Source: a virus. Taken from it: 64,000 nucleotides of DNA. Numbering within the stretch: the stretch's first letter is position 1; each line of letters starts with the position of its first letter. The position numbers were made by a program, and so were the translations under genes. The notes below the pieces were generated by a model that saw only the letters and a list, made by a program, of their open reading frames with translations, was not told the origin of the DNA and did no database searches. This document shows, piece after piece, positions 34,845 through 43,499 of this stretch. Location: positions 1 through 64,000 of the IMG/VR virus record IMGVR_UViG_3300020392_000009. One strand, given 5' to 3'.

Positions 34845-36140
34845 TTAATAACCTCCTACCATTTTGTGAATCTCTGACCAATCCATTTCAGCCAAATCTT
34901 CCATACTTGGGAGTTCTTCTTCTGCCGCCTTTTGTGCCTTTAGAATTGTTTCTTTTTCAGCAGTCAAAGACTTTCTTAGTTGAGTAAACTCATCTTTTAG
35001 AGATGCTATTTCGGCTTGAGCATCATATTGTGACTTTGCCAAAACATTTTCTCGGTTTGCTTTTTCTGCGTTAAATCTTGCACTAAATTGCTTTTCTAGG
35101 TTATCTAGAGCAATCTTTTCTAGTTGCTCTTGTCGGAAAGACTCGTATGCTTTCTCGATATTTAGGTTAGAAAGGTTTAGTGTATCTAATTCATTATTGT
35201 TAAATGCTTTAACAACAGGAAGTCCACTTGGCTTAGGATTGCCATTATCAATAACAATTCTATCAGCAGGTTCTCCAATTTCGACACCTGCTCCGTCTAA
35301 TGTAGCAACATAGGCTTTATCTGCCATTTTGTCACCATATGCACCTCTTTCCATGTCATCGGTAGGGACATCTTGCATTCTTTCCATGTCTTTCATTCTT
35401 TCCATGTCTTTCATCCTTTCCATGTCTTTCATAGATTCTTTTTCATCATCCATGTTTTCCATCATATTCTCATCTTCCATAGACTCTTTCATGGATTCTT
35501 TATCCTCCATCATTTCAGTGTCCATCATTTCGGCTTCTTCTTTTCGTAGCGTATTGACTTGCTCCATTAGAGTGTCAAGTTCCGCCAATGCTTTTTCTAA
35601 CTTGCTCATATTTTTCACCTGTTTATCTTGCTTTAAAATATCAAATCTTGCTTCGGGATTTATTCCTTTTTCACAAATTGTTACCTCATGCAATTCCAGT
35701 TTGCTTATTTCATTGTAATCTCCTAACTCCGGATGACTTTTCTTTACTTTTTGTAATGCCTGTCCTCCTATGCTAAATGACCTCAATGAACCTTTTCTTA
35801 CGCCTCTTCCTATTTCTTTGGCTTTTTCTATATCATCTCTTAACTTAATTACTACGAAGAAACCAACATCATCTACTTCTGTTTTCCACAATCTCCCCGT
35901 TTTATCTCGATATGATTTTACTACTTCTCCAACTTGAACATTTGAGTGATTTGTCATTACATTTCTAAATTTTGGATTCTGCATATATTTTACTACTGCT
36001 TCTTCTAGAGCCTTTAGTGTAATTAAATCGTTTTGTTTGTCTACGATTTCTATGCTTGCATATCCTCCAATCATTAAATCTTGATTACTTTTTAAGATGC
36101 TAAAGTCGTTGGCTCTATTACTTATCACCGCAGAACTCAT
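34845..36140 (-). CDS. Prohead protease fused to scaffold domain, C-terminal WSEIHKM peptide
   Basis: The first 170 residues are a caudoviral prohead protease of the S78/U9 kind: GGYASIEIVDKQND, the catalytic histidine in MTNHSN (H65), the catalytic serine in LRSFSIGG (121-123), and LHEVTICEKGINPEARFDIL. The remaining 260 residues are an acidic Met/Glu-rich and coiled-coil scaffold, including three copies of MERMKD. The chain ends DWSEIHKMVGGY. In HK97-like systems the scaffold end contacts the capsid protein, and this end resembles the N-terminal peptide shared by many proteins here. The enzyme matures the prohead. It is preceded by a perfect TATA box. Confidence 0.9.
   Translation of the reverse strand: MSSAVISNRANDFSILKSNQDLMIGGYASIEIVDKQNDLITLKALEEAVVKYMQNPKFRNVMTNHSNVQVGEVVKSYRDKTGRLWKTEVDDVGFFVVIKLRDDIEKAKEIGRGVRKGSLRSFSIGGQALQKVKKSHPELGDYNEISKLELHEVTICEKGINPEARFDILKQDKQVKNMSKLEKALAELDTLMEQVNTLRKEEAEMMDTEMMEDKESMKESMEDENMMENMDDEKESMKDMERMKDMERMKDMERMQDVPTDDMERGAYGDKMADKAYVATLDGAGVEIGEPADRIVIDNGNPKPSGLPVVKAFNNNELDTLNLSNLNIEKAYESFRQEQLEKIALDNLEKQFSARFNAEKANRENVLAKSQYDAQAEIASLKDEFTQLRKSLTAEKETILKAQKAAEEELPSMEDLAEMDWSEIHKMVGGY
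35376..35429 (-). repeat. 18-bp tandem repeat, three copies, inside the scaffold domain
   Basis: Three 18-base units (+ strand CATTCTTTCCATGTCTTT, third copy with one change) lie head to tail. They encode the repeated hexapeptide MERMKD/MKDMER in the acidic scaffold part. Copy number could vary between relatives. Confidence 0.85.
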
Positions 36141-36171
36141 ACCTCTCGTTTTAATGATTTTAAACTTTCAC

Positions 36172-36179
36172 TATTTAAA
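36172..36179 (-). promoter_or_regulatory. Archaeal TATA box of the capsid operon
   Basis: In the 57-base gap between ligase and protease genes the - strand reads TTTAAATA, a perfect match to the archaeal TATA consensus TTTAWATA. The protease ATG is 32 bases downstream, so transcription would start about ten bases before it. The sequence upstream (CCGTGTTC) is a poor BRE. This is one of only three gaps long enough for a promoter in the late block. Confidence 0.6.
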
Positions 36180-36197
36180 GAACACGGTATTTTCCAT

Positions 36198-38687
36198 TTA
36201 TTTTGGTATTTTAACAGAATTAAATTTATCTTCGTAAATATCCCAAATACCTTCATCTCCGGCTTTATCGGCAGGTTTTTGTTTATATCCAGTCCATGCT
36301 AGCCACATCTTTTTATCCTCAACAGGTAAATATCTAATATGTAACTTAGTTTCAAATTTGTTACCTTCTAAGAAATATTCGTGATATCCATTTCGTTGTA
36401 TTCCTAATTTTATCTTACCGTAATCAATGGTTTTTTTGTTTTGAACATTTTCTGAAACTTCGGCAGGGTATTTGCCTGCCGCACCAAATAAATCAAATAG
36501 TTCTTTTTCATCATCAACCTCAATAGTCCAGTGTAAATTTTTATCTTTTAATCTAATTGAAAATTGTATATTGTTATCTTTTCTAAGCGATATTTTGAAT
36601 TCGCCCTCTCTATATTTTTCAGGAGTTTCATATTTTTTAATTTCGTCTGCACCAAATTTAAATTCGGGGTCTGCCTTTATTTTATTGCTCTGTCCTTCTA
36701 ATATCGGTTCTCGTTGAACAGCCCAATCTCTTAGTTTACTTTGTTTAGCATCTAGTATATCTTGATACAAACTTCTATGATTAGTTATTAAGAATTCATG
36801 TAGTTGTCGAGTTGTTTGCTCTCCCTTCTTAGTTAGGAATTGATGAATAGCCGCAGTAAGTTCTCCCTGTTTTGTTTTCATTATCTCTATCGCTTTGCTT
36901 TTCCACATATCTAAATCTGCTAAAGCATTCTTTGACATTAAATTGTTTTCTTCAAAGCCATAAAGGGTAAAACCATTCATATCATATTTGAGAATAGCAG
37001 TAGTTTCTCCATGAACATAATCTGTTACCTTGATTCCTTTTTCCAATGCTGAAACATCATAGTTCAAAGACTTCTTTGTGTCTTTAGCAAGCATGGCTAA
37101 AGTAACTAATTTATCCGGATATTCTACTTCCGGAACTTCAATTACCTTAGCAGAAAATAAAGAGTAGCCGTTAGCCGTTTTCTTAACTTCATCTACCTTT
37201 ACTCTAATTATATCCCCGACATCAACTGCTATCTTAGTGTTTAGTGCTTTGCCTACATCTAGATATCTTATATCGTCTATTTCAACAGTATTAGGTATAT
37301 CGTCTAATATTGGGCCAACTCCTACACTATAAGAATGCAAGCCACTTTTTGTCTTAGTTTTACTAAGAACTACTACATCTAAGTCTACAAACTTTTTCCA
37401 TTTGACCCATTTAGGGTTCTTTTTAGTTCCCACATAATATATTGAAGTAATGTCTTTTATCATGACTCCTTCCGCAGTAGGAATATCCATTATGTCTTTA
37501 GAGTATTCCGCTACCTCCTTAATTGAATCAGCAAAGCGAGTATCTTTCTTTGAGGGGAAAAGTAGAACATCAGAAGAGTGCTGTGAATAATTATTAAACA
37601 GAGTCCTAATTCTACTATCTAATTCTTCTTCTAATAACATTTGAGAATCATGCCTCATAATATCAAAGACATGGGCTTTTAGAGTGGCTTCAGGATATTT
37701 ATTTTTAAATACATGAGCAATTGTATCAGCCCGATGCAGTGCTTCTTTACCATCAAATAGAATTAGTTCTGCATCCAAAATACACTCTCCGAAGTGTTTT
37801 GCTTTTAATTCTCTAACTATATCTTTACACTTTTCAGTAATGTCTTTTTGATTATATGAGTATATCTTTATATTACCGTCTATTTTATGCAGTTGTATTC
37901 TCATACCGTCATACTTTTCTTGAACAATATATTCTCCACTAAATCCTTTTAGTTCGTTCATATCATTTATCTCAAATATTCTATACATTGGTTTGTTGGG
38001 AATAATAAAGTCGCTTTGGGCTTTTTCTGCTTTCTTCATATCAATATCTAAAAGTTCATCCCAATCTTCTTCACTGTGTTGTGAAAAGTAAATTAACTCT
38101 AACATATCCATAGCGGCTTTAACTTTGGATTTGACCTTTTTAGAATCTTTATCATCACCATAGTTTTCTATTATGTATAGTGCCACATCATCCGGTTCTA
38201 AATCTAGTCCTGCTAGTCCATCGGTCAAAGTATCTTCTTCCATATCTTTTATTTGTAGGGTTTCTTTTCCTAGTGCATGAGTGTTATCTCTGATAGCATA
38301 ATGAACAAACTTAACCATAGATTCAGGATTATCTAGTAACTCTTCTAAGACACCTTCTCCAAATCTTTTAGCAAATGGGTCTATAACGACATCCGATTTA
38401 TATCTAATAAGTTTAATATCTTCATAAAGTTCTCTTGCTTGAGGAGATGTGGGGTCACTAACATCTTGATGTTCTAATAGATTCCTTTCTATAAAGTTCT
38501 TTAATTCTCTGCCTGCTACATTTAATTTATCATAAGATTCTCTAACTTGCTCTACAGCCTTTCTCCATTTGTGACCGTATTCTTTAGGGTCACTATTAGC
38601 AGATAAAAAGGCCACTCTAGTTATCTCAAATAATTTTACTAACTCTACCGATGAACGCTTGTCTTTTTCAAAAGAGCCGAGTTTCAA
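36198..38687 (-). CDS. ATP-dependent DNA ligase with large C-terminal extension
   Basis: The TTG start gives 829 residues. The N-terminal 230 residues are the helical DNA-binding domain of archaeal/eukaryotic ligases. The nucleotidyltransferase core follows, with motif I EKYDG (K258), GECILDAELILFDG, the AEGVMIKD motif and KWVKWKKF, and then an OB domain. About 230 residues beyond the usual 600 form an additional beta-rich region (IKLGIQRNGYHEYFLEGNKF; YLPVEDKKMWLAWTG), possibly a distant 3'-phosphoesterase-like or other end-processing domain. It joins nicks in DNA. It is odd that it lies inside the structural block, between coiled-coil and capsid genes, rather than with the replication operon. 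Confidence 0.9.
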   Translation of the reverse strand: MKLGSFEKDKRSSVELVKLFEITRVAFLSANSDPKEYGHKWRKAVEQVRESYDKLNVAGRELKNFIERNLLEHQDVSDPTSPQARELYEDIKLIRYKSDVVIDPFAKRFGEGVLEELLDNPESMVKFVHYAIRDNTHALGKETLQIKDMEEDTLTDGLAGLDLEPDDVALYIIENYGDDKDSKKVKSKVKAAMDMLELIYFSQHSEEDWDELLDIDMKKAEKAQSDFIIPNKPMYRIFEINDMNELKGFSGEYIVQEKYDGMRIQLHKIDGNIKIYSYNQKDITEKCKDIVRELKAKHFGECILDAELILFDGKEALHRADTIAHVFKNKYPEATLKAHVFDIMRHDSQMLLEEELDSRIRTLFNNYSQHSSDVLLFPSKKDTRFADSIKEVAEYSKDIMDIPTAEGVMIKDITSIYYVGTKKNPKWVKWKKFVDLDVVVLSKTKTKSGLHSYSVGVGPILDDIPNTVEIDDIRYLDVGKALNTKIAVDVGDIIRVKVDEVKKTANGYSLFSAKVIEVPEVEYPDKLVTLAMLAKDTKKSLNYDVSALEKGIKVTDYVHGETTAILKYDMNGFTLYGFEENNLMSKNALADLDMWKSKAIEIMKTKQGELTAAIHQFLTKKGEQTTRQLHEFLITNHRSLYQDILDAKQSKLRDWAVQREPILEGQSNKIKADPEFKFGADEIKKYETPEKYREGEFKISLRKDNNIQFSIRLKDKNLHWTIEVDDEKELFDLFGAAGKYPAEVSENVQNKKTIDYGKIKLGIQRNGYHEYFLEGNKFETKLHIRYLPVEDKKMWLAWTGYKQKPADKAGDEGIWDIYEDKFNSVKIPK

Positions 38688-38701
38688 AACAACCCCGCCC
38701 T

Positions 38702-38950
38702 TTAGAACTCATATGTATCTCCGGCTTGGCCGTAACCTACATTTGTTCCTTCTTTTTGACTTTCCGGAACATTTTCCTCTTCTTTTGCTTTAGGTCTTTT
38801 TAGTTTCACTGCTTCATTTTTATCTTCAGAGGGAAGCCTATTATTATCTGTAAGAGATTGATGTAGTATTTCTTTAACTTCTTTGGCCTTCTCTATGGTC
38901 ATAGAAATGACTCTTTCTTTCTTTGTTACTCTTTCCGGCATATACATCAT
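38702..38950 (-). CDS. Small charged protein (82 aa)
   Basis: The ATG overlaps the previous stop. The protein starts MMYMPERVTKKERVISMTIE, has one helix (EKAKEVKEILHQSL) and then a disordered charged part (KLKRPKAKEEENVPESQKEG) with the end GQAGDTYEF. It lies between the ligase and a small scaffold-like protein. The function is unknown. Confidence 0.6.
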   Translation of the reverse strand: MMYMPERVTKKERVISMTIEKAKEVKEILHQSLTDNNRLPSEDKNEAVKLKRPKAKEEENVPESQKEGTNVGYGQAGDTYEF

Positions 38951-39177
38951 CCCATACTGTCTACCATTTTATGAATTTCGCTCCATTCCATGCCACTTAC
39001 TTCTTCCTTAGTATCTATTACTTTCATCGTAGGAGATGGGCTATTTACAACAACAAGACCGGATTTCATTAATAGATTATCGTCATTGTAAACCGTTCTT
39101 TCTAAGTTTTCTATCTTAGCAGTAAGGGCTTTTATTATCTCAAGTAGTTCTTTATTAATTGATTCTTCTTCACTCAT
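38947..39177 (-). CDS. Small coiled-coil protein ending in WSEIHKM (scaffold-like)
   Basis: The ATG at 39177 follows AGGTGA. The 76 residues begin MSEEESINKELLEIIKALTA, form a coiled coil (KIENLERTVYNDDNLLM) and end VSGMEWSEIHKMVDSMG. This end is nearly identical to the end of the protease/scaffold protein (DWSEIHKMVGGY). I read it as an auxiliary scaffold that uses the same contact peptide, perhaps on the capsid or portal. Confidence 0.65.
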   Translation of the reverse strand: MSEEESINKELLEIIKALTAKIENLERTVYNDDNLLMKSGLVVVNSPSPTMKVIDTKEEVSGMEWSEIHKMVDSMG

Positions 39178-39535
39178 TTTTCTCACCTTTTCTTTTTGGA
39201 TAAACTAAATCTCTAATCTGTCTATAAAGCAGTTCATACTCTTTACGAAGTTTCGTAGCAGTGGCGACTATATCAATATTCCTTTCATCCATAGATTTTA
39301 CTTTTTTATTTAATTTCTTATCAGATTTAGTAAAATCTAATGCGTCAATCATCTCTAGTAAATCACCTAATTTAGTAAAGTCTTGACCAAAAAATTCAGT
39401 TGGTTCAGCCGCTTGTAATGTTTTCTTTAATTTCTTTTTCTGTTTAGGGTTTAAAGAATCTAATATATTTTCAGACTTCTTTTCCTCTTTAGATATATCG
39501 AATGTTTTTCCCTCTTCATAATAATCCCATGTCAT
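39170..39535 (-). CDS. Helical charged protein in the head module
   Basis: The 121-residue product begins MTWDYYEEGKTFDISKEEKK and is lysine-rich and helical, with the end IRDLVYPKRKGEKNE. The start MTW recalls the shared tag, but the next residues do not match it. It overlaps the downstream scaffold-like gene slightly. The function is unknown; its place between portal and scaffold suggests a role in head assembly. Confidence 0.6.
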   Translation of the reverse strand: MTWDYYEEGKTFDISKEEKKSENILDSLNPKQKKKLKKTLQAAEPTEFFGQDFTKLGDLLEMIDALDFTKSDKKLNKKVKSMDERNIDIVATATKLRKEYELLYRQIRDLVYPKRKGEKNE

Positions 39536-39539
39536 TTTA

Positions 39540-41243
39540 TCAATCCCTTTTTTCTAACATATTTCTAACTATATTTATCTGTTCCTGTAAAGAATCAAAT
39601 CTAGTATTTACTCTGTCTACTAAATCTCCAATAAGTCTAACTTCTTTAGGGGTAGTATCTCCTATTCCTGCTCCTACTTTTCCATATATATTCAGGTCTA
39701 GACTTACACTCTTTTCGGCGTTTCCTATCCACTCTTCTAGAGATTGTTCGTTTTCTTTGTTTAGTTGTCTTAATATTCTGTCTATTTCCTTTACTCCCTG
39801 TGCGGCAAGTTTTACTTTATTACCTAATGTCACTTGGGCTTGGAAGATTTCTTGGTCACCTGTATATTCTCCAATTAGACCCCTAGCGTCACGAAATAGT
39901 GGCCTATATTTTTCTACGGTTTTTAATTTAGTTTCTATTTCTGCAAGTCTTTGTTTTTCTATTTCTAACTGACCTTCTATTTCTTTTTGAATGTCTTTTC
40001 TTGCTTCCTGTAATATTTCCGGCTGTGCAGACTGAAGTTCTTCCAACATATCTTCTATTTGTTTTTTGGTTAATCTTCTAGAAATATTTCCCAATTTTAC
40101 TCTAACTGCTCCCTCGGCCTCTTCGACTAACTGTCGTCTTGGGTCTGATTTTCTCAACTCCCTTCTTTTCTTGGCATCTCTTTTGTATCTCTCTAATCTA
40201 GCAGTTTCTTTTTTTCTTTCTCGTTCAATGCTTTCTGCTATTCTTCGTTGCTGTTCTTCTTCTTCAGGAGTTTTATCCCTCTTAGGTTTTTTATCAAGGG
40301 CTTCTCTAAACTTACTATCATCTACTAATGCCCTATCTGTATCATCGGAAGCAATATCCGGTAGTCTTTGTGCTACATATTCAGCAATTTTTCTTTGAAC
40401 AGTAGAATAGGCTAAGGTCAGAGCCTTCATTCTTCTTTCAATTAGTATTTCTAAGTCAGCATCCTTTAGAGTATCTAAATCATCAATCTGTTTAGTTAGT
40501 AATTCTTTAGCACTCATAAGTTCACTAAAAGCAAACATGCTTCTATTTAACGACTTAAGCATGTCCTGTTGTATTTCCTTCTGTCTTACTATTCCACCGG
40601 TAGGGTCGCCAATAACTATGGAACTAATCAGTCTATTCAGTTGTTGCCTACTTCTAGGTTTATCAATTAAAGAAGGAGGTATTTCACCGCTAAATCTTCT
40701 AGTATATAGCCCCTGTAAAAAAGTTAGAAAATCTTCGTCTGCACCTAGTTCGATATATTCCCGTTGTAGTTTTTTAACATCTACTAATTCAGAACTATCT
40801 CCTTCCCCTAATCTAAACTTTCCATTGATGATAAATTCTTCATAAGGTTGCTCCATCAAAAGATTTCTTCTACTCTGTAAAAACACCAATTTGTCGATAA
40901 TGATATTTATATTGGCCTTACTTATTTTCTTGAAAGTATTTCTAGACATTATATCATAAACGCCATCTTCTACTGTTCCTCTTTCTTTTATATCTTTCAT
41001 GTCTTGTAGATATTGATTAAGAACTCTAATATCTCTAGCAGGTTTTCTTCTCCGCTTTTTAGCCATATCGGTTTTTAGCCTTTCAGCCGCTTCCTCTACC
41101 TCAGTCTGTCTAGTTCTATCTTCTAGAGGGTCGAGTCCCTCACTAAAATTTTCTTCTAATTTTTTATCTTCTTCTAAGTCTCTTGCTATTTCGTCAGGTA
41201 TGGAGTCATCATCCTCATCTTCCTGTTTGAAAAACAAAGTCAT
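39540..41243 (-). CDS. Long coiled-coil protein, possible internal scaffold/core protein
   Basis: The 567 residues are dominated by charged coiled coil, especially about 340-480 (RRIAESIERERKKETARLER is one stretch). A more globular part near residues 130-250 (IINGKFRLGEGDSSELVDVK) precedes it. The C-terminus is again a helical oligomerisation pattern (NTRFDSLQEQINIVRNMLEK). It lies between portal and scaffold genes, where head core and scaffold proteins are found. No catalytic motif is visible. Confidence 0.6.
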   Translation of the reverse strand: MTLFFKQEDEDDDSIPDEIARDLEEDKKLEENFSEGLDPLEDRTRQTEVEEAAERLKTDMAKKRRRKPARDIRVLNQYLQDMKDIKERGTVEDGVYDIMSRNTFKKISKANINIIIDKLVFLQSRRNLLMEQPYEEFIINGKFRLGEGDSSELVDVKKLQREYIELGADEDFLTFLQGLYTRRFSGEIPPSLIDKPRSRQQLNRLISSIVIGDPTGGIVRQKEIQQDMLKSLNRSMFAFSELMSAKELLTKQIDDLDTLKDADLEILIERRMKALTLAYSTVQRKIAEYVAQRLPDIASDDTDRALVDDSKFREALDKKPKRDKTPEEEEQQRRIAESIERERKKETARLERYKRDAKKRRELRKSDPRRQLVEEAEGAVRVKLGNISRRLTKKQIEDMLEELQSAQPEILQEARKDIQKEIEGQLEIEKQRLAEIETKLKTVEKYRPLFRDARGLIGEYTGDQEIFQAQVTLGNKVKLAAQGVKEIDRILRQLNKENEQSLEEWIGNAEKSVSLDLNIYGKVGAGIGDTTPKEVRLIGDLVDRVNTRFDSLQEQINIVRNMLEKRD

Positions 41244-41252
41244 CTAATCACC

Positions 41253-41477
41253 CTAGAATGGAATATTTTCTTTTTTTCCTCTCTGTTTAGGTGGAAGAGT
41301 TATCACATCGGGGATATCCGCACTACTAGGCCTTGATTTTGGTGTAGTGTCTTTTGGCAGTCCTACACTAAAATCTCTATTTTTAGTAGTCTTTCTACTT
41401 TCGTTATTATTAGCGGCTCTTACCTGTGCCAACTCTTTTCTTAGTCTTATTTCTTTTTGTCTATTATCTTCGGTCAT
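41253..41477 (-). CDS. Small polar protein (74 aa)
   Basis: The product (MTEDNRQKEIRLRKELAQVR...) has a short helix followed by a disordered, proline- and lysine-rich part (PPKQRGKKENIPF). The start overlaps the portal stop (ATGA). The low complexity suggests a flexible linker-type assembly factor. It has no recognised family. Confidence 0.55.
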   Translation of the reverse strand: MTEDNRQKEIRLRKELAQVRAANNNESRKTTKNRDFSVGLPKDTTPKSRPSSADIPDVITLPPKQRGKKENIPF

Positions 41478-43108
41478 GGTATTCTCCTCTCACTTCTTCT
41501 ATCTACATTTTGATTGCCAGCATCTTCGGGTAATCCTGTTAGTCGCTTATCCGGCCCTACACTCATAGAAGGTTTATTTCTTGTGGTTGCTGGATTTTCT
41601 TGTTTCTTTGAACCTTGTAATTGTTGTTCTTGCATTTGCCCCAATTGGCTTGCATCAATATTAGTTCCCGCATAAGGGTCTAATTCGACTTCATCTTCAC
41701 TAGAACCTTCTTGTGGAGGTTCTTCAACAGGTTCAGGCTTTTTGAAAGTAAAGTTTCCATCTTCATCCATTTCAACTTCAAAACCTAGATTCTTAGTAGA
41801 GGCCGCAATATTAACTTCGATTTCTCTTTTTCTTAATACTGCTATTTCATCTTCTTCTTCGCTCGGTGGTAGTTTTAGATTCCAGTCAGTAATGCCAAAT
41901 TGCTTAACTAAAAATGGAAATACATAATTGTTGTAAACATTCTGTGCCATTTGAACGGCTCTATTAGTTACTAATATCTGCATACCCTCATTATTCAATC
42001 CGCCACTAGTAGTATTATCTGCCATAAACACTTTACTAACCCCAAAGAAAGCAGAAATTCTATCTCTTAAATCATCCTTAACAGAAACATACTCCATTTC
42101 TTTTAGACTATCCATAAATTTAATCCATTCTACTGAACCTTTACCTTCTGCTTCTATACCCATAATAGGAATAAAGTGAGGGTCTTGTTCCATCTTTTCT
42201 TTTACGGCTTTCCAAAAAGATTGCATGGAGTCCATGTTTCTAGTTTGAACTGCTAATAATCCTCTAGGCATACGGCTCTTAGTGTAAGATGAATTAACAT
42301 AGTTCTCCATAGCAATAAGAGTCATTATATTATTAAATAAAGTAACAATAGGAGACTGACCATATAATCTAGAAGGACTATATTTACTAAAATGTAATAC
42401 TTCTCCTTTCAAGAAATACTGTTCTTCTCCAGTTGCCCTATTAACATAATGAACAGGGAATGTCTTAGCACCACACTGTTCACAAGGAACATGAGCGTCT
42501 TTTGAGAAAAATTCTCTATGATTAACACAAGTAAAAGCACTATTTCCTCTTTCTCCATATTCATCAGTGTAGATATACATTGTTGCAGGGTCGCCACGAT
42601 ATACTTCTTTGATTCGATGCATTCTAATATCACCATTACCATCTAAAAAGTATTCTTTTACCAATACGATGTAAGCGTCATCCATAACATTTAGGTCATC
42701 CTCTAATTGTTTTAGCACATCAATAAACAACTGCTCTGATTTATTGACATATCCCTCAATAAACTCCTCTGCATATTTTAGTTGGTCTACATCCGGAACT
42801 TTTAGTTTTTCACTACCACATCTAGAACATTCAGAGACAGGCCTTTGGTGTTTCTTTTTACAGTTTAAACACATAGCCTCGTATGCCTTTTCCCAAACAT
42901 ACCCTCTACGAAATATCTCTTGCTTTAATTGAGTAATACAGGTTCTAACAATTACCGACTGATTTACTATGTGGTAAATTAAAGGGGCAGTCATATGATA
43001 GGTATTTGGCCTCTCTTGTATTCCTATATTGTAGATTTGCCTATCAGCAGGTTTAGGAGTAGTTCTTCTAAATAAATTCCTAATTGAGAATCGTCTTTGC
43101 TCAACCAT
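41474..43108 (-). CDS. Portal protein with two zinc-binding motifs
   Basis: The 544-residue protein shows the portal pattern: an N-terminal wing, YHIVNQSVIVRTCITQLKQE, then GEVLHFSKYSPSRLYGQSPI and the long helix FNNIMTLIAMENYVNSSYTK, and the late helical ISAFFGVSKVFMADNTT. Unusually it carries CLNC...CSRC (C80, C83, C94, C97) and CVNH...CEQC (C194, H197, C209, C212), two zinc sites rarely seen in portals. The last 130 residues are a disordered Pro/Gln/Glu-rich tail. It forms the DNA entry ring at one capsid vertex. Confidence 0.88.
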   Translation of the reverse strand: MVEQRRFSIRNLFRRTTPKPADRQIYNIGIQERPNTYHMTAPLIYHIVNQSVIVRTCITQLKQEIFRRGYVWEKAYEAMCLNCKKKHQRPVSECSRCGSEKLKVPDVDQLKYAEEFIEGYVNKSEQLFIDVLKQLEDDLNVMDDAYIVLVKEYFLDGNGDIRMHRIKEVYRGDPATMYIYTDEYGERGNSAFTCVNHREFFSKDAHVPCEQCGAKTFPVHYVNRATGEEQYFLKGEVLHFSKYSPSRLYGQSPIVTLFNNIMTLIAMENYVNSSYTKSRMPRGLLAVQTRNMDSMQSFWKAVKEKMEQDPHFIPIMGIEAEGKGSVEWIKFMDSLKEMEYVSVKDDLRDRISAFFGVSKVFMADNTTSGGLNNEGMQILVTNRAVQMAQNVYNNYVFPFLVKQFGITDWNLKLPPSEEEDEIAVLRKREIEVNIAASTKNLGFEVEMDEDGNFTFKKPEPVEEPPQEGSSEDEVELDPYAGTNIDASQLGQMQEQQLQGSKKQENPATTRNKPSMSVGPDKRLTGLPEDAGNQNVDRRSERRIP

Positions 43109-43143
43109 ATAACCTACCCCTAATCATTCTCAATCTACTACAC

Positions 43144-43151
43144 ATTATAGT
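43144..43151 (-). promoter_or_regulatory. Possible promoter upstream of the portal gene
   Basis: The 52-base gap before the portal gene has ACTATAAT on the - strand, preceded by CCAAAG-like purines, 36 bases before the ATG. The spacing agrees with the other two candidate TATA boxes. The match to consensus is weak, so this is tentative. Confidence 0.35.
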
Positions 43152-43160
43152 ATCTTTGGC

Positions 43161-43499
43161 TCAACTTCCCTTTCGCCACTTTTTATTTTTCTTTTCTTTT
43201 GTTTTTCTAGGACTCCATTTTACTTTATCAGCCCAATAAGCCGCAGACATTTTACCCCTCTTAATATTCTTTTTATGTCTACTTTTGAAAGCCCTTCGCT
43301 GTCCTGCGGTTTGATTTGTTTTTACTCCTTGTTGCCCAAACCTAATTGTTTTTACTTTATCACCATCTTTTACAACAACAATGTGAGATTTACTTGGGTG
43401 TTTTGGAGTTCTTTTTGGCTTGCTGAATCCACTTACTCCGGCTCTAGCAAGAGCAGGATGTTTCTTCTTCTTCTTGAGAATATCCATCCAATTACTCAT
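43161..43499 (-). CDS. Tagged small basic protein (marine-phage type)
   Basis: From the ATG that overlaps the upstream stop (43499) the protein begins MSNWMDILKKKKK. The rest contains GVSGFSKPKRTPKHPSKSHI, then VKTIRFGQQGVKTNQ and a conserved end, MSAAYWADKVKW. I recall this family (VxxVKDGxKVKxIRFGQQGV ... AYWAxKVKW) as a small basic protein common in marine phages and some algal viruses, where it usually lacks this N-terminal tag. It is rich in Lys and Arg, consistent with DNA-associated head cargo. Function not known. Confidence 0.68.
   Translation of the reverse strand: MSNWMDILKKKKKHPALARAGVSGFSKPKRTPKHPSKSHIVVVKDGDKVKTIRFGQQGVKTNQTAGQRRAFKSRHKKNIKRGKMSAAYWADKVKWSPRKTKEKKNKKWRKGS

Noticed and set aside
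36198-38687. LigD-type 3'-phosphoesterase domain in the ligase tail
   Set aside because: Only a loose resemblance of strand order is seen; the characteristic catalytic His/Asp pattern is not clear, so it is left as an unknown extension.
39170-39535. MTWDYYEEGK as another copy of the shared peptide
   Set aside because: Only M-x-W matches; I, L/I and K positions are absent, so it is not counted as tagged.
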